Below are positions 12,655-23,205 of a DNA stretch of 64,000 bases, piece by piece (position 1 is the stretch's first letter; every line of letters begins with the position of its first letter). The DNA comes from Cycas panzhihuaensis (lineage: Eukaryota; Cycadophyta). A program made the position numbers and the translations under genes. The notes under the pieces were generated by a model. It was not told where the DNA came from. It made no database searches and was given only the letters and a program-made list of their open reading frames with translations. The stretch is taken from NCBI GenBank assembly GCA_023213395.1, contig CM041465.1, positions 36,091,741-36,155,740 on the forward strand. Direction: 5' to 3'.

Positions 12655-14050
12655 GAGTCCCCACAGTGTAAGAGATGTGGATATTACTTAACAAGTTCAT
12701 CTAGTTCCCATGTTGCTTCCTTTAGTCCATTGCTAGGCCATTACACTAAGTGCTTAGAAATGGTTCTATTCCAGAGACGGTGGTGTCTAGCTTCTAAGAT
12801 ACAATTTAGAGGAATGATTATGAGTTATTCTTTAGCAAGGATTAGGAGAGTGGTCTGTGGAACAATGGACTTTCTAAGGAGCTTTTTAAGGTATGAAACA
12901 TGGAAGACATTATGGATCTTAGTGTTAAAAGGGAGTTCAAGGGTATATGCAACTTCCCTAATGTATTGGCTAACCTTATAGGGACCATAGTATTAAGGAC
13001 TAAGTTTATGATTTGTGCTATGATGAAGTGACTATTGCTTATAAAGTTGGAGACAAACAAAGACCATATCACTAATGGAAAAGATTCAATCAGAGCGATG
13101 GTGGTTGGTAAGTTACTTTATGCGATTCTGAGCCATGGTTAGATTTTGCTTAAGTGTGTTTAATATTTAGTCCATGTCTTACAATTTTTGTTGCGCTAAG
13201 GTTGTATGCAGGTTAGTGGCTAATGTATGGTGAGACTATAGGGGATACCCATAAAGGGCCATGAATGGAGACATGCCAACTATAGAGTGGTGGGAAGAGT
13301 TATACTAATATTCCACTAAAGCTAGCTAGGAGGTCCATCATTTTTGGTGTTTAGATGAAAAACAACATAGATATGTCTCTAAGGTTTGATTAAGGACCTC
13401 TGATTGACCATCTATCTGGGGATGGTACAAGGAACTTATGTTGAAGGAGGTGCCAATTGTATAAAGAAGTTCTTACCAAAGGGAAGATATAAATTTGGGA
13501 TCTCGGTTTGAGACTATGGTGGATGGAAAATCATAGAGGTAAAAAATGAATTGGATGTAGAGGTCAGCTATATGGGGGGACTTGGTAAGATATGTGGACT
13601 GGTAGAAAGTATGCATATTTTGTTAGTCGATCAATGATTACCCAAATAGAGTCATTTCTGATTGAGAGTGGAAGGCCTATGATGAAGTCCATAGAGATAT
13701 CTTACCATTTGCCATGTGGGATTTGAAGGGGTTGGAGGAGCCTATGTTAAGACTTCATGTCTGTCTTATTGCATTAGCATATATCACATTTTTCTATGAA
13801 GATCTATATAGAGGATTTTATTTTAAGCCAATAAAAGTTAGAGTAGATACGACAACATGTCTTATCAAAACCTAAGTGACCTCTTAAGGGGGTGGTGCTG
13901 TGGTATTCAATCAAGATATAAGGAATAAAGGAGGAGGATAGATGGGTAAAGATTCTATTTTTATAGAGAAGGTGGGTGTTGTGCAAGGTCTAATCATTCT
14001 AAGTGAGAATCTTTGAGGACTACTTACTAAAATTAGGTTGGGATTGGTTG
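12655..14050 (-). pseudogene. Element D integrase with chromodomain
   Basis: On the minus strand the zinc domain reads LIEYHSTTPLRGHLGF then IYSNFYWLKIKS near 13820-13920, matching the HH part of an HHCC finger. Much of the core is frameshifted. The C-terminal part near 12950-13000 carries YYGPYKVSQYIG-like sequence, the GPY motif. Near 12670-12770 the tail reads HLV-WPSNGLKEATWELDEL, a recognisable chromodomain of the chromovirus group, which is thought to steer insertion to particular chromatin. Stops occur throughout. Confidence 0.8.
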
Positions 14051-14199
14051 TCATTGGCTAATTCTTAGAGCCACATAGGCTGAGAAGAAGAGATGACTTA
14101 TAATAAGGGTTCAAAGGGATCTAATAGGAGACAAGAGAAGGCATTGGCTACAACATTTTCTTTGCCTTTTTTATAAGATATAATGAAGTTGAATGCTTG

Positions 14200-14800
14200 G
14201 AGGTGATTAACCGACTTTTCTTTCTCTTTAGAAAGGATAGGCTAGTCAAGGAGATGATGGAGACTATGGCAGTTAGTGAAAATAGTGAATTTGGATCCTA
14301 TTAAATACTAATTCCACTTATCAACTACATGGAGGATAGCCTTTATTTATTTTTGGTAAGTTAAAAGTTGACATTCATGGTCTTTTAGTTTTTGAATTTC
14401 AAAGGTAATTGGATGAAAGTCTTGTATGAAGATAGTTCCTAAGCTTATGCTAGATGCATCACATTCAAGTTGGAATGGTTTGGAAAAGTCTGGGGTGGTC
14501 AATACATGGGTGGTAGACATGAACTATTTAAGATGGTTGAAGGTATTATCTATATTAAGAGACCACTAAAATGAGTCCTTATGAAGTAAATTGGTTAGGG
14601 GCATGGTGTTGGAAGCATAATGTTTAATGAATCATTGATAAAAGCTTGTGAGTCTAAGGAAAGCTTGTAGTTGAGTGACAATCTTGGGGTGGGCCATGTG
14701 ATGATCACTGAAATTTTATCAAAGTCCACTCAAACACCTTATGTTAAGATGATATATCCCAAATATTAGAGTTTGATCTTCCCAAATTCATACTTAATCA
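14200..14800 (-). pseudogene. Element D RNase H region
   Basis: Degenerate sequence in the right position between RT and integrase. Short similarity to the Ty3/gypsy RNase H start (CDASSISLGTIF-like, near 14450) can be read on the minus strand across frames. No open frame of useful length remains. Confidence 0.6.
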
Positions 14801-14849
14801 CTTTACCATAGAGTTTATATTAGGAAAGAAGTTGAAGGGTAATCTTTAG

Positions 14850-15560
14850 ATGTTGTAGATGGGTAGACATACAAGAATTATAGATAAGGATATTATAAAA
14901 AAAAATAATGATGAACTTCCAAAGGTAGTTCCTAAAGATCTTATTCATTAGGCCTTGAAATGTGGTTGGGGCATTGCATAATTTGAAGGGCACAACCTAG
15001 AATTTGAAATACCCATGGTGTGTTCAAAAAGTAGTCTTATGACAATCTTTAGGGGAAATGGGGATCTGATAGTAACCTGATTGGAGATCAAATTTAGACA
15101 AAATGGTAGCCCCATGAATTTCATCAACATATCATCAATACGAGGAGTGGGGAATTTATTTTTAATCTGAGTTTATTAAGCTCTTGATAATTGATACAAA
15201 GGTGAAATGAGCTATCCTTTTTTTGAATATGCATGATGGGGGTTGTGTAAAGACTTTTATTGGGTTGGATTATTTCTATATCCATTACTTTTATGGTGAT
15301 TCATTTGATTTTATTTTTTTAAAAGTAGGAGTTATGATATGATCATAGGCTAATGGGGCTATGGGGGATTTTAAGCTCGATGGTGTGGTAGAAACCTTAG
15401 TTTGGGGGGGGAACTGCTAGGAAGTGGGTTAAAGATAGATTGATACTTAGTGAGGATGGGTTAGATATCAAGGTGAATATCAACTTGAGATTGAATATTA
15501 TTAAGGTGAATACTACTATTTAGTTGTTAGATTATTCATTTTGGGGTCAAGAGTTTATTG
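14850..15560 (-). pseudogene. Element D reverse transcriptase
   Basis: Minus-strand blocks near 14940-15130 read [19 protein letters not shown] and LCNAPTTFQGLMN across a frame change, all conserved in Ty3/gypsy RT. The catalytic site near 14890 reads FFYNILIYN, so YDD has become YN with one Asp lost. Confidence 0.8.
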
Positions 15561-15669
15561 AGAGTGGTTAGAGTCTATGTTATTTATGGGTTTGTCTAAG
15601 GTGGTCTTTAAACAGAATGAATGGGTTAGAGGGTGAATTATTAGTGATGTACATGCCTAGTGTTTGAAG

Positions 15670-15957
15670 TTATTGAACTCCTAAGATGGCATTAGATCCA
15701 CCTATAGAGAGGGCATCAAAATTAGAATCTAATTGGTATGTGCCAATTTGGATATCAAGATTTTTAATAAGGCCTACACATTGGAGTTTGTGATGCCTTG
15801 GTAAAGAGCGAGTGAACCTAGTTTTAGGTACTATATATAGATTAAGTTGAGCTAGGGAGATATCAATGAAGTTAAGCGATGCACCACCATCAATTAGGAT
15901 GGTTATGGGGATCTTCTTTAATGTACATTTAACGTGTAGGGGTTTAGGGCAGGGCAT
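15670..15957 (-). pseudogene. Element D aspartic protease
   Basis: 95 open codons. The catalytic loop is ILIDGGASLNFIDISLAQ, with DGG in place of DSG/DTG. The C-terminal block is FDALSIGGSNAILGVQ. Length and order fit a retropepsin domain that still reads cleanly, although its flanks are broken. Confidence 0.85.
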
Positions 15958-15959
15958 AG

Positions 15960-17215
15960 ACTAGATAATCAAGGAAACAGTAGAAAGAGAAACTTTAGGT
16001 TTGGGTTTAGGGTATATGGGAGAATTAGTAGTAAGTTCTTCCCTTGGCTCAATGTCTATATCTAGATCTTCATCAATTGAGTTTGTAAGATTAATGGTGA
16101 AGACCATATGCTTGGCTTTATAGACCTTGCCATATCTAAAATTATTTCTATGTACATTAGATGCAAAGGCCTACTTCTCGATGTCTGTTAGCTTCAACAG
16201 TAGTCACTCACTCTAACCTTGTAGTTTGTTTAGCCAGTGATCATCTATTATGGGACATTTTATTATAGGGTAATCATCCCAACAATCCTCCCATCGGGGG
16301 TGTGGTCATTATGTTTCTGATAGGCAAGAGAGTTGGTACTAGGGTGTATATCATTAAGAAGTGAGAGTGTGCTCAACTACAAATTTTGCTTCAGCTACTT
16401 TTGTCATGGTTATAACCCATCTTAAAGTATTTAGTGGGGATGTTTTCAGGTGCATCTAGATGTGATCTTTGAGATTAGCTATATAGATTTTGACTAGTGT
16501 GGGTTGATTGAGCTACATGTTGACCCTATTCTAAAGAGATTGGAACTTATTAGTGAAAGCTTCAACTATCAAGGACTGCTTTAGTTGAGTGAGCTAGCTA
16601 AAAACATTTTGGTTCCACATGTCCTTATACTTCTTAAAGAAGCTTTCATAAAACTGATCCCAAGATTGCTTTGCAGGGTATTCCTTTTGTCACCATTGAA
16701 ACTAATGATAAGCTTACCTATCAAGATGGATGGATAAAAAGGTAAGGTGGTCATCAATCGGCATGGGGTGGAGTTAGAAATATGACTTCAACTTGCTAAT
16801 CCAACTCCTTGTATTGTCCTTATTTAACTTTGGATAAAAAATAGAAATGTTGATTTTATGAGGGAAGGGTAACTGCCATGGATAATTCTAAAATAGAGGA
16901 GATAGTGACATCTACTACTGATCAGTTGGCTCTATTGAATATGAGGTACTTCCTTAGTTGACAAGTTGTTTGACTAGCTATGAGGAATTTGTATGATCAA
17001 TCTTAATACTTAAAAATTCACTTTTTAGGTCTGTAAATTCTTTTTCATTCTAGTCATTATTATTGATAAGTTGTTCCTGCATATTATAAAACTCATCCTT
17101 AATAGCTGTGAAACTACTTTCAACTTGTTAGAGTTTATCAGTCTATTTAGTTTCCATCATTAGTTGTGAGTACTAACGTGTGTGAGAGAAGAAGAATGGA
17201 ATTATATGAAGTGAG
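15960..17215 (-). pseudogene. Element D gag
   Basis: Assigned mainly by position between the leader and the protease. Minus-strand fragments such as WYQWQKEYPAKQSWDQFYE-like near 16650 match the gag core WW...W..F pattern. Frames change often. The N-terminal stretch (17100-17180) is Glu/Asn-rich. Confidence 0.6.
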
Positions 17216-18451
17216 AAGAGGAAGAGAGAATAGAATGATGAAGTGGGGATAGATAGGAAGAAAGGGATTTAAAGAATATAGGGGTTAAGTGAGGGGATGA
17301 GAGGGGGGTAGTGGCTGGAGTGTTTATAGTCAGTTGACCCCAAAGTATAATGGACTCACTTGGTGCATCAAAATAAATATGAAAAGCTTATAAAGATGGG
17401 GTAGGTGAGTTTTAAGTGATTTTTTTTTCCAGTTGGGCCTACAGGTAGCTTGGGTGCTGATAAGCATAAAAAATGGCTATAAAAACTACCATAGTACAAA
17501 ATGATAAGAAGGACATGCTGACTAAACTAAGGTATATGAATTTTAATGGTACTTTTTTTTGTTGTGAATGAGTACTAGAAAGCATAACTAAGTGGAGTTT
17601 TTTTTCTTGCTCTTCTTTTCTTTTTCCTTTCTTTCTTTCTCTTTCTTTGTTTTTTTTTTTTAAGGTTTAAATGCTATGTTGTGTGCTCTCAAGTAGAAAG
17701 TGAAATAGGATATAGGTGACACAAAGTATCCTACAAACCACTAGACAAGGTGCGTTTGGTCTTATAGGCCTGTTAATAAACTTCTGATGCAAAAATTTAG
17801 GGCAGGTAGCTTCGTGGTGCTAACCACTAACCACTACACTACAAGACTTTAGTAGTTGATAATTTAGCTATGCTAAGGAGTATTTAGGACCTAAAGGGGT
17901 CCTCCTATATACTCAAAGGTATGCGAAGGTATACTTTCATAGCTAGGTTCTATTTAGGTCTTGGTTCATGAGTGTTATCTCTAATTCTTTATGTAGGAGG
18001 GAGAAAAGCCATAATGCGCCTAGCCATAACAACATATCCCTATGATATTTAAAGATCCCTAGTGTAGGGTCTCTACCTAACTACTTGGATAGCTAACCAA
18101 TGGTGTTATCTATTTGGTAAGGGAGGTGGGAGGGAAAAAAGGATAGCTACCTAGTGGTGTTATCTACCCTTGGACTAATAATCTAATACACAAATTAAAA
18201 TAAAGGAATAAAACTAAAAGGGGAATGCAAAGCAAAAAGAAAATAGAGTACTGGTGTCACCTAGGGGAAGAAATTCCTCTTCCCTTGCAACTCTTAAGTC
18301 ATGTTGGTACTATTCCTCAATCTCTATGGGGAGAGTACTAAGTAAAGGTCTTTCCTTGATCTCTACTTGGGTAGAGAGAGAGTACTCGATTTGATAGAGA
18401 AAAAAATAATTTCAAAATTTTTTTAATCATCTTTCCATAATAAAAAATGTG
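17216..18451 (-). other. Element D 5' leader
   Basis: About 1.2 kb without coding potential. It includes a T/C-rich run at 17610-17660. The part 17660-18140 is strongly similar to 60060-60480 in element H, which marks it as a shared leader. Its minus strand contains GTAGTGTAGTGGTTAGT near 17822-17838, which resembles the D-arm (box A) region of tRNA-Asp/Glu genes. Confidence 0.7.
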
Positions 18452-18463
18452 GCTTTGAGACCA
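18452..18463 (-). other. Element D primer-binding site (tRNA-iMet)
   Basis: The minus strand reads TGGTCTCAAAGC, two mismatches to TGGTATCAGAGC, 2 nt inside the 5' LTR. Confidence 0.75.
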
Positions 18464-18465
18464 CT

Positions 18466-18804
18466 TGATATGATAACATAAATAGAGCACAAATGAAACA
18501 TAGACTAAAATGCATAACATAAATATAGCACAAATGGACACAGAAATATGCACCAAGTGTTTGCCAAATAGGCAACAAGAATTTCTTATTAAAAAAAACT
18601 AGTTTCCTTTACATCCATAAGGCCTTAAATAAACAAAATGCCCATTTAGTCTATGAATCTAATTGGAGAGACATTTGGACTTTATTTTCATTAATGGCCC
18701 CAAGTGGCCCATGCATACATTTTAATAATTAGCATTAACATATACCTTTTATGAGCAAAAGTACCTTCATTAAGGTTTAGCTAACCACTAACGATTATAT
18801 AACA
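18466..18804 (-). repeat. Element D 5' LTR
   Basis: Repeats 12293-12634. It is followed by ACTTA and then by the remainder of the E LTR. Confidence 0.93.
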
Positions 18805-18809
18805 ACTTA

Positions 18810-18848
18810 TTTGTTCTTAAACCTATGTATGGGCATTTATTCCTAACA
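18810..18848 (+). repeat. Element E 5' LTR, last part
   Basis: Matches the last bases of the right E LTR: ACCTATGTATGGGCATTTAT against ACCTATATATGGGTATTTAT, ending CTAACA. Confidence 0.85.
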
Positions 18849-18850
18849 AG

Positions 18851-18862
18851 TGATATTAGAGC
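18851..18862 (+). other. Element E primer-binding site (tRNA-iMet)
   Basis: TGATATTAGAGC, two mismatches to TGGTATCAGAGC, starts 2 nt after the E LTR. It shows that E is read on the plus strand. Confidence 0.75.
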
Positions 18863-19180
18863 ATTGGTTTAAGCTTGTTTAGACCCTAGTTAGGTTGTGA
18901 GACTGAGTGTGTCCACCTATCAAGGGTTTATTTTAAACTTACTTAAGTAGACTTGATTATAACCATTGAGAGGGGTAGTCAATTTGATCATCAAGTAAGG
19001 TTCTACTGTAGGTTATAGATGGTTTAAACCATGATTTTGTAAGGTGCTTAGGGAATGTTAGTGTTATGAGCCTGAAGTATATTGGTGTCATCTCTTAGAT
19101 AATGTTGGTGTTATAAACTTAGAGTAAGTTGGTACCTATGTATAAAAACCCAACCAGGAGTGTAGGTGTTATAATTATCT
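18863..19180 (+). other. Element E internal region, non-coding
   Basis: No protein similarity in any frame. It is interrupted at 19186 by element B and resumes at 25905. Confidence 0.65.
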
Positions 19181-19869
19181 CAAATTGATCCAGGAGGATC
19201 TACCATATGTTTACAGGATGCGGAAAATGCTAGGCATTGGCATAACTAAAAGAGATATGGCCAAATGGTATCAAAATTCTATTAAATTTTGTCTAAAGGG
19301 ATAAGACACATCTCACTAGATTTGTACAAAAGGTGGGGTTTAGAAAATATCATTTGATTAGAGTTCAAGCCTTGTCTTTGCCTAAAAATTAATCCCACAG
19401 TTAGCAGAAAAAAATAGAAAATATATATTTTGATTATATGAATAGAAACATGGCCAAATGACATCAAAATGAGCTAAAATTTTGAGGAAGCGGAGGCGAC
19501 ATATGTTTCAATACGTGTACAAAATTTGAGCTGAATTGGAGCCCATTAAGGTCAGTTACAAGCCGAAACTTTTATGAATTATATGAAGGCCACTTGGACA
19601 GCAGAAAAACAGCAAATACATATTATTACTAAATGAATAAAAATGTAGTCAAATGACATCCAAATAAGCTGAAAATTTGAGGAAGATGAGGGGACATGCG
19701 TTCCTATACGTGTACCAAATTTGAGCCAAATTGGAGTACGTTAAGATCTGTTACAAACTGTAACTTTTTAAGAATTGTATGAAGGCCACTTGGACAACAT
19801 GCATTCTGGTGGTTAGTGGTTATACTTGCATGATTACCACTTGTTAAACATGCAATTCAGGTTTCTTTC

Positions 19870-19877
19870 TATAAATT
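19870..19877 (+). promoter_or_regulatory. Putative TATA box in element B 5' LTR
   Basis: TATAAATT lies about 370 bp before the LTR end and is kept at 25535 in the 3' LTR. It is the best TATA candidate for element transcription, with a start expected about 30 bp downstream. Confidence 0.5.
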
Positions 19878-20054
19878 GAGCCCTTCTACAAGTTGGAGAG
19901 GTGGTTCTTGGAGACTTGACTTGGGAAGCATCCTTGGAGAAGCATTTGGAGGGTTGGAATCCCCTTATGGTATAATTGTAACATTTACTCCTTGTAATTT
20001 TACCATTCTTTGCTAGTTGATTTCTCCACCATTAAATGGAGATTTTCATGGTTT

Positions 20055-20060
20055 AATAAA
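20055..20060 (+). terminator. Putative polyadenylation signal, element B LTR
   Basis: AATAAA downstream of the TATA box. It is conserved at 25717-25722, where it would act in the 3' LTR. Confidence 0.4.
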
Positions 20061-20242
20061 AGTATTACTCATCATACTTTTGGATCAATGTCAAGAATAA
20101 TTGATTTGGTGTAGAATTTTCCTTTCATGGGCTCATTGTTGTTTTGATGTTATTGAGCTTTCTACACTAACTCCCGTGATCTCAAGGAGGAAAGGTTGAT
20201 AATTGATTTCTTCACCAACTAAGCTCTTTTGGGATCATATTT

Positions 20243-20254
20243 TGGTATCAGAGC
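20243..20254 (+). other. Element B primer-binding site (tRNA-iMet)
   Basis: TGGTATCAGAGC, a perfect match to the initiator-Met primer site, 5 nt after the LTR end. Confidence 0.92.
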
Positions 20255-20280
20255 CTCTGATCTTTGTTGTAGGGACTTGA

Positions 20281-21390
20281 ATGGTACAAACAAGGAAAGG
20301 ATACAAAGAGAAAGGTGAAGACTTTCTTGTGTTGCAATCACTAAGAAGACAAAGAAAGAATCCAAGCACCATGGTCAAAAAGAAGATGGAGAAATTAGAT
20401 TTGAAAGGCTTGAGAAGAACGTCAAGCCTTGATGCAAATGATGACCCACCTTCTACCTCTAGTCAAAGGAAAAGGCAAAGAGAAGGAATTTGAAGGAGGA
20501 TCCACATATGACCACGACCATGAAGAGGAAGAGGAGGAGACCTTAAAGCACTCTTTTGAAGAAAGCAAGGGTACTTCATCTCATCAATCCTTCAAGGTGG
20601 AGGCAAAGTTGGATATTCCAAATTATGATGGAGAGGTAAATGCTGAAAAGTTGGACCATTGGTTGGATCAACTTGAAACCTACTTCACAATCTATGCTTA
20701 TAGTAATGCTCAAAAGCTTTCATTTGCTAGGCTCAAGTTGTGTAAACATGCATTGACATGGTGGAATGCATATTTAAAGACTCATGATGTATCTTCTTTT
20801 TCATGGAGGGATTTTAAGAAAATAATAAAGAAGCAATTCTACCCCATAGGTCATGAGGAAGACCAATGGGTCACTTGGCAATATTTACGCCAAGGGAGAG
20901 GTGTAAGTGTCCAAGACTATACTTCTTTATTTTTAGGCATGGCATGCTACTTGGTATTAATATGGATGAACATGTCACTCTTACGAAATTCATTGGAGGA
21001 TTACATGAATACATAAGGAAGGAACTAAGGCTTTTAAGGTTCAATCCATTGGAAGCAAGTAGGATGGTTATGGCAATAGAAAGTAAAAGTAAGAAATCTA
21101 CATTCATATCTAAAGATTCTACTTTTACTTCTAATAAGTATGAAAAGAATCCTAAATGGCACTCATCAAAAAGGCAAGAAGGAAAGAAGAAAAGAACTAA
21201 TTTTGTTAAAAGTTCTAACTATTGTGAGCATTGTGATATTAGTGCTCATATTACACAAAGTGTTGGAAGTTGCATCCAGAACTAAAGCCCAAGCATATCA
21301 AGGATATGGAATTAAGAAAGAAGGAAAAATGGAAAGCACTACTTTCTGAGGTGGAGATTCAAAGTGAAGGAGAAGAAGAGAAGGTCACTC
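20281..21390 (+). pseudogene. Element B gag
   Basis: The first ATG at 20281 (MVQTRKGYKEKGED) opens the gag, 27 nt past the primer site. Frame changes occur near 20480, 20890 and 21265. An acidic stretch is followed by the core KVEAKLDIPNYDG, DHWLDQLETYFTIYAY and ALTWWNAYLKT. The zinc knuckle near 21225-21275 reads CEHCDISAHITQS with its last Cys across a frameshift. Gag packages the RNA into particles. It closely matches element A gag. Confidence 0.9.
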
Positions 21391-21860
21391 TACTTACAAA
21401 TTATGAAGATGATGCTACAAGGGAGGAACTATTTCACTTGAAGCTTCAAGTGGGAAATAGTATGATTGGTGCCATTATAGATCCAGAAGCCAAAAGAATT
21501 TGATCTCAAAAAGTTTGGTAAAGAGCATTGGTTTGGTAACTACTCCTCACCCTCATCCATATCCTCTTGGTTGGATCCATAAAGATGTGGAAATGCAAAT
21601 ATCAAAGCAATGTACACTTAAATTTTCCATCACTAATGATTTTGTTGATGAGGTAATATGTGATGTGGTGCCACTGGATGTATGCCATGTTGTGCTTGGA
21701 AGTCCCTACTTGTGGGATCGAGATGCACTCTTCTATCGAAGGGAGAGAAAGTATCGATTGATGAAGGATAACAAGGGCTTCATCATAAGGGCCACAAAGA
21801 AGCACTTGGATAAGATAGCATTAATTTCAGCTACTCAAGCAAAAAGGATGATCAATGCAT
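21391..21860 (+). pseudogene. Element B aspartic protease
   Basis: The same domain as in element A, with [14 protein letters not shown] and [15 protein letters not shown]. The catalytic loop at about 21470-21505 reads [10 protein letters not shown], where element A has AIFDGGSQKN. The triad is lost, and a frameshift falls at the same spot (about 21500). Such a protease would be inactive. Confidence 0.85.
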
Positions 21861-22770
21861 GTGGTAAATTTGTCATCTTAATGGTAAGGAGAAAAGAAGA
21901 GCCAAGAGATGAAGAAGGTCCTTCTACTCACACTCTTCTTATATCACCTAAACAAATGCAACAAATTGAGGAGTTAAAGACAAGGTATGATATTCTATTT
22001 CAACATGTTGATGGGCTTCCACCAAAGAGAAAGATAGAGCATGAAATCACTCTTGTAGGAGATGCACCATTACCTAATGTTGCTTTGTATAGGCACTCCA
22101 TTGTAGAAAATAATGAGATAAAGAGGCAAGTTGAGGAGTTGCTTGATCAAGGGGTCATAAGACCTTCATGTTCACCTTGTGGGTCACTAATTGTCTTGGT
22201 GCCTAAGAAGGATGGAGGATGGAGAATGTGTATAGATTTTCGTGCTTTGAATAAAATTACAATTAAAAATCGCTACCCTTTGCCTCGTATAGATGATTTG
22301 CTTGATCAAATTCAAAGATGCTTGTTATTTCACTAAATTGGATTTAAAAAGTGGTTATCACCAAGTTAGGGTCAAGGAGGAGGACACATGGAAGACGACC
22401 TTCAAAACAAAGCAAGGACTCTTTGAATGGATGGTTATGCCTTTCGGATTATGTAATGCTCCGCAACATTCATGAGGCTAATGAATGAAATATTAAGGCC
22501 TTACTTGGATAATTTTGTTGTTGTCTATCTTGATGACATTTTAATTTTCAAGAACACATGGGAGGAACATTTGCGACATAGAAGAAGTTTTAAAGACTAT
22601 GGCTAAGCATCATTTGAAGCTTAATGTGAAGAAGTGTGAATTTGGCAAGGAGAACTTGATCTTCTTAGGCTTTGTGGTTGGAGGAGGAAAGTTGAGCATT
22701 GATCCACTCAAGACTCAAGTCATCCTCAAATGGCCTAGGCCAACAAACATCACAGAGGTGAGAAGTTTTT
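21861..22770 (+). pseudogene. Element B reverse transcriptase
   Basis: The lead-in [15 protein letters not shown] is at about 22015. Conserved blocks are [48 protein letters not shown], then after a frameshift near 22310 [19 protein letters not shown] and MPFGLCNAP. The catalytic [10 protein letters not shown] lies near 22530, just past a second frameshift at about 22470. The downstream block KKCEFGKENLIFLGFVV is clear. The YLDD acids are intact. Confidence 0.93.
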
Positions 22771-23205
22771 AGAGCTTGTCAATACTTGAGAAAGTTCATT
22801 CTTCATTTCTCACAGTTGCAAGACCTCTACATGGATTGACAAAATCTAGTAGAAAGTTTACTTGGGGTTCCAAGGAGGGAGAAGCCTTTCTTCTTTTAAA
22901 GAAGAAAATTTGTGAAGCAATCGGTTTTGGCAATGCCAAATTTACAAAGGCCTTTTGAAGTCGGTCGATGCGAGTGGAAATGCGATGGGAGTCGTCCTTA
23001 TTCAAGATGGGAGGCCTATTGCGTCCCATTCGGAAGTCCTCGCCCCACAAGTGAAGATCTACCCAACATATGATCGAGAAATGTTCGACTTCATCAAGCA
23101 TGCAAGCATTGGAGGTCATACTTGCTCGTAAAAAGGTTGTAGTTCATACCGATCATAAGCCTCTTCAATTTTTACAAACTCAAAGTAAATTACAAAGCAA
23201 GACAC
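22771..23205 (+). pseudogene. Element B RNase H domain
   Basis: Reads VARPLHGLTKSSRKFTWG, then FLLLKKKICEA, then after a frameshift near 22965 VDASGNAMGVVLIQDGRPIA with the first catalytic Asp and YDREMFDFIKHA. The rest near 23140 carries HTDHKPLQFLQTQ-like sequence, the TDH block. Single-base shifts break it at least twice. Confidence 0.87.

Larger units (their letters stand above)
12293..18804 (-). mobile_element. Element D: Ty3/gypsy chromovirus (minus strand)
   Basis: LTRs 12293-12634 and 18466-18804 (342 and 339 bp) begin TGATAT and end AACA. They are flanked by a perfect TSD ACTTA (12288-12292 and 18805-18809). Read right to left it has a primer site, a leader of about 1.2 kb, gag, protease, RT, RNase H and integrase with chromodomain. 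The LTRs differ at about one position in eight by eye. The coding region is heavily decayed. It is related to element H across both coding and leader sequence. Confidence 0.95.
19186..20237 (+). repeat. Element B 5' LTR
   Basis: Direct repeat of 24852-25899. It contains two adjacent imperfect copies of a unit of about 197 bp (19404-19600 and 19601-19797). Each starts GCAGAAAAA and ends GAAGGCCACTTGGACA. A more diverged third copy may precede them. Confidence 0.96.

Noticed and set aside
17822-17838. tRNA-Asp/Glu-like sequence considered as a tRNA gene
   Set aside because: Only the D-arm region matches. I could not form an anticodon arm, T-arm and acceptor stem, and the copy in H shows the same incomplete match.
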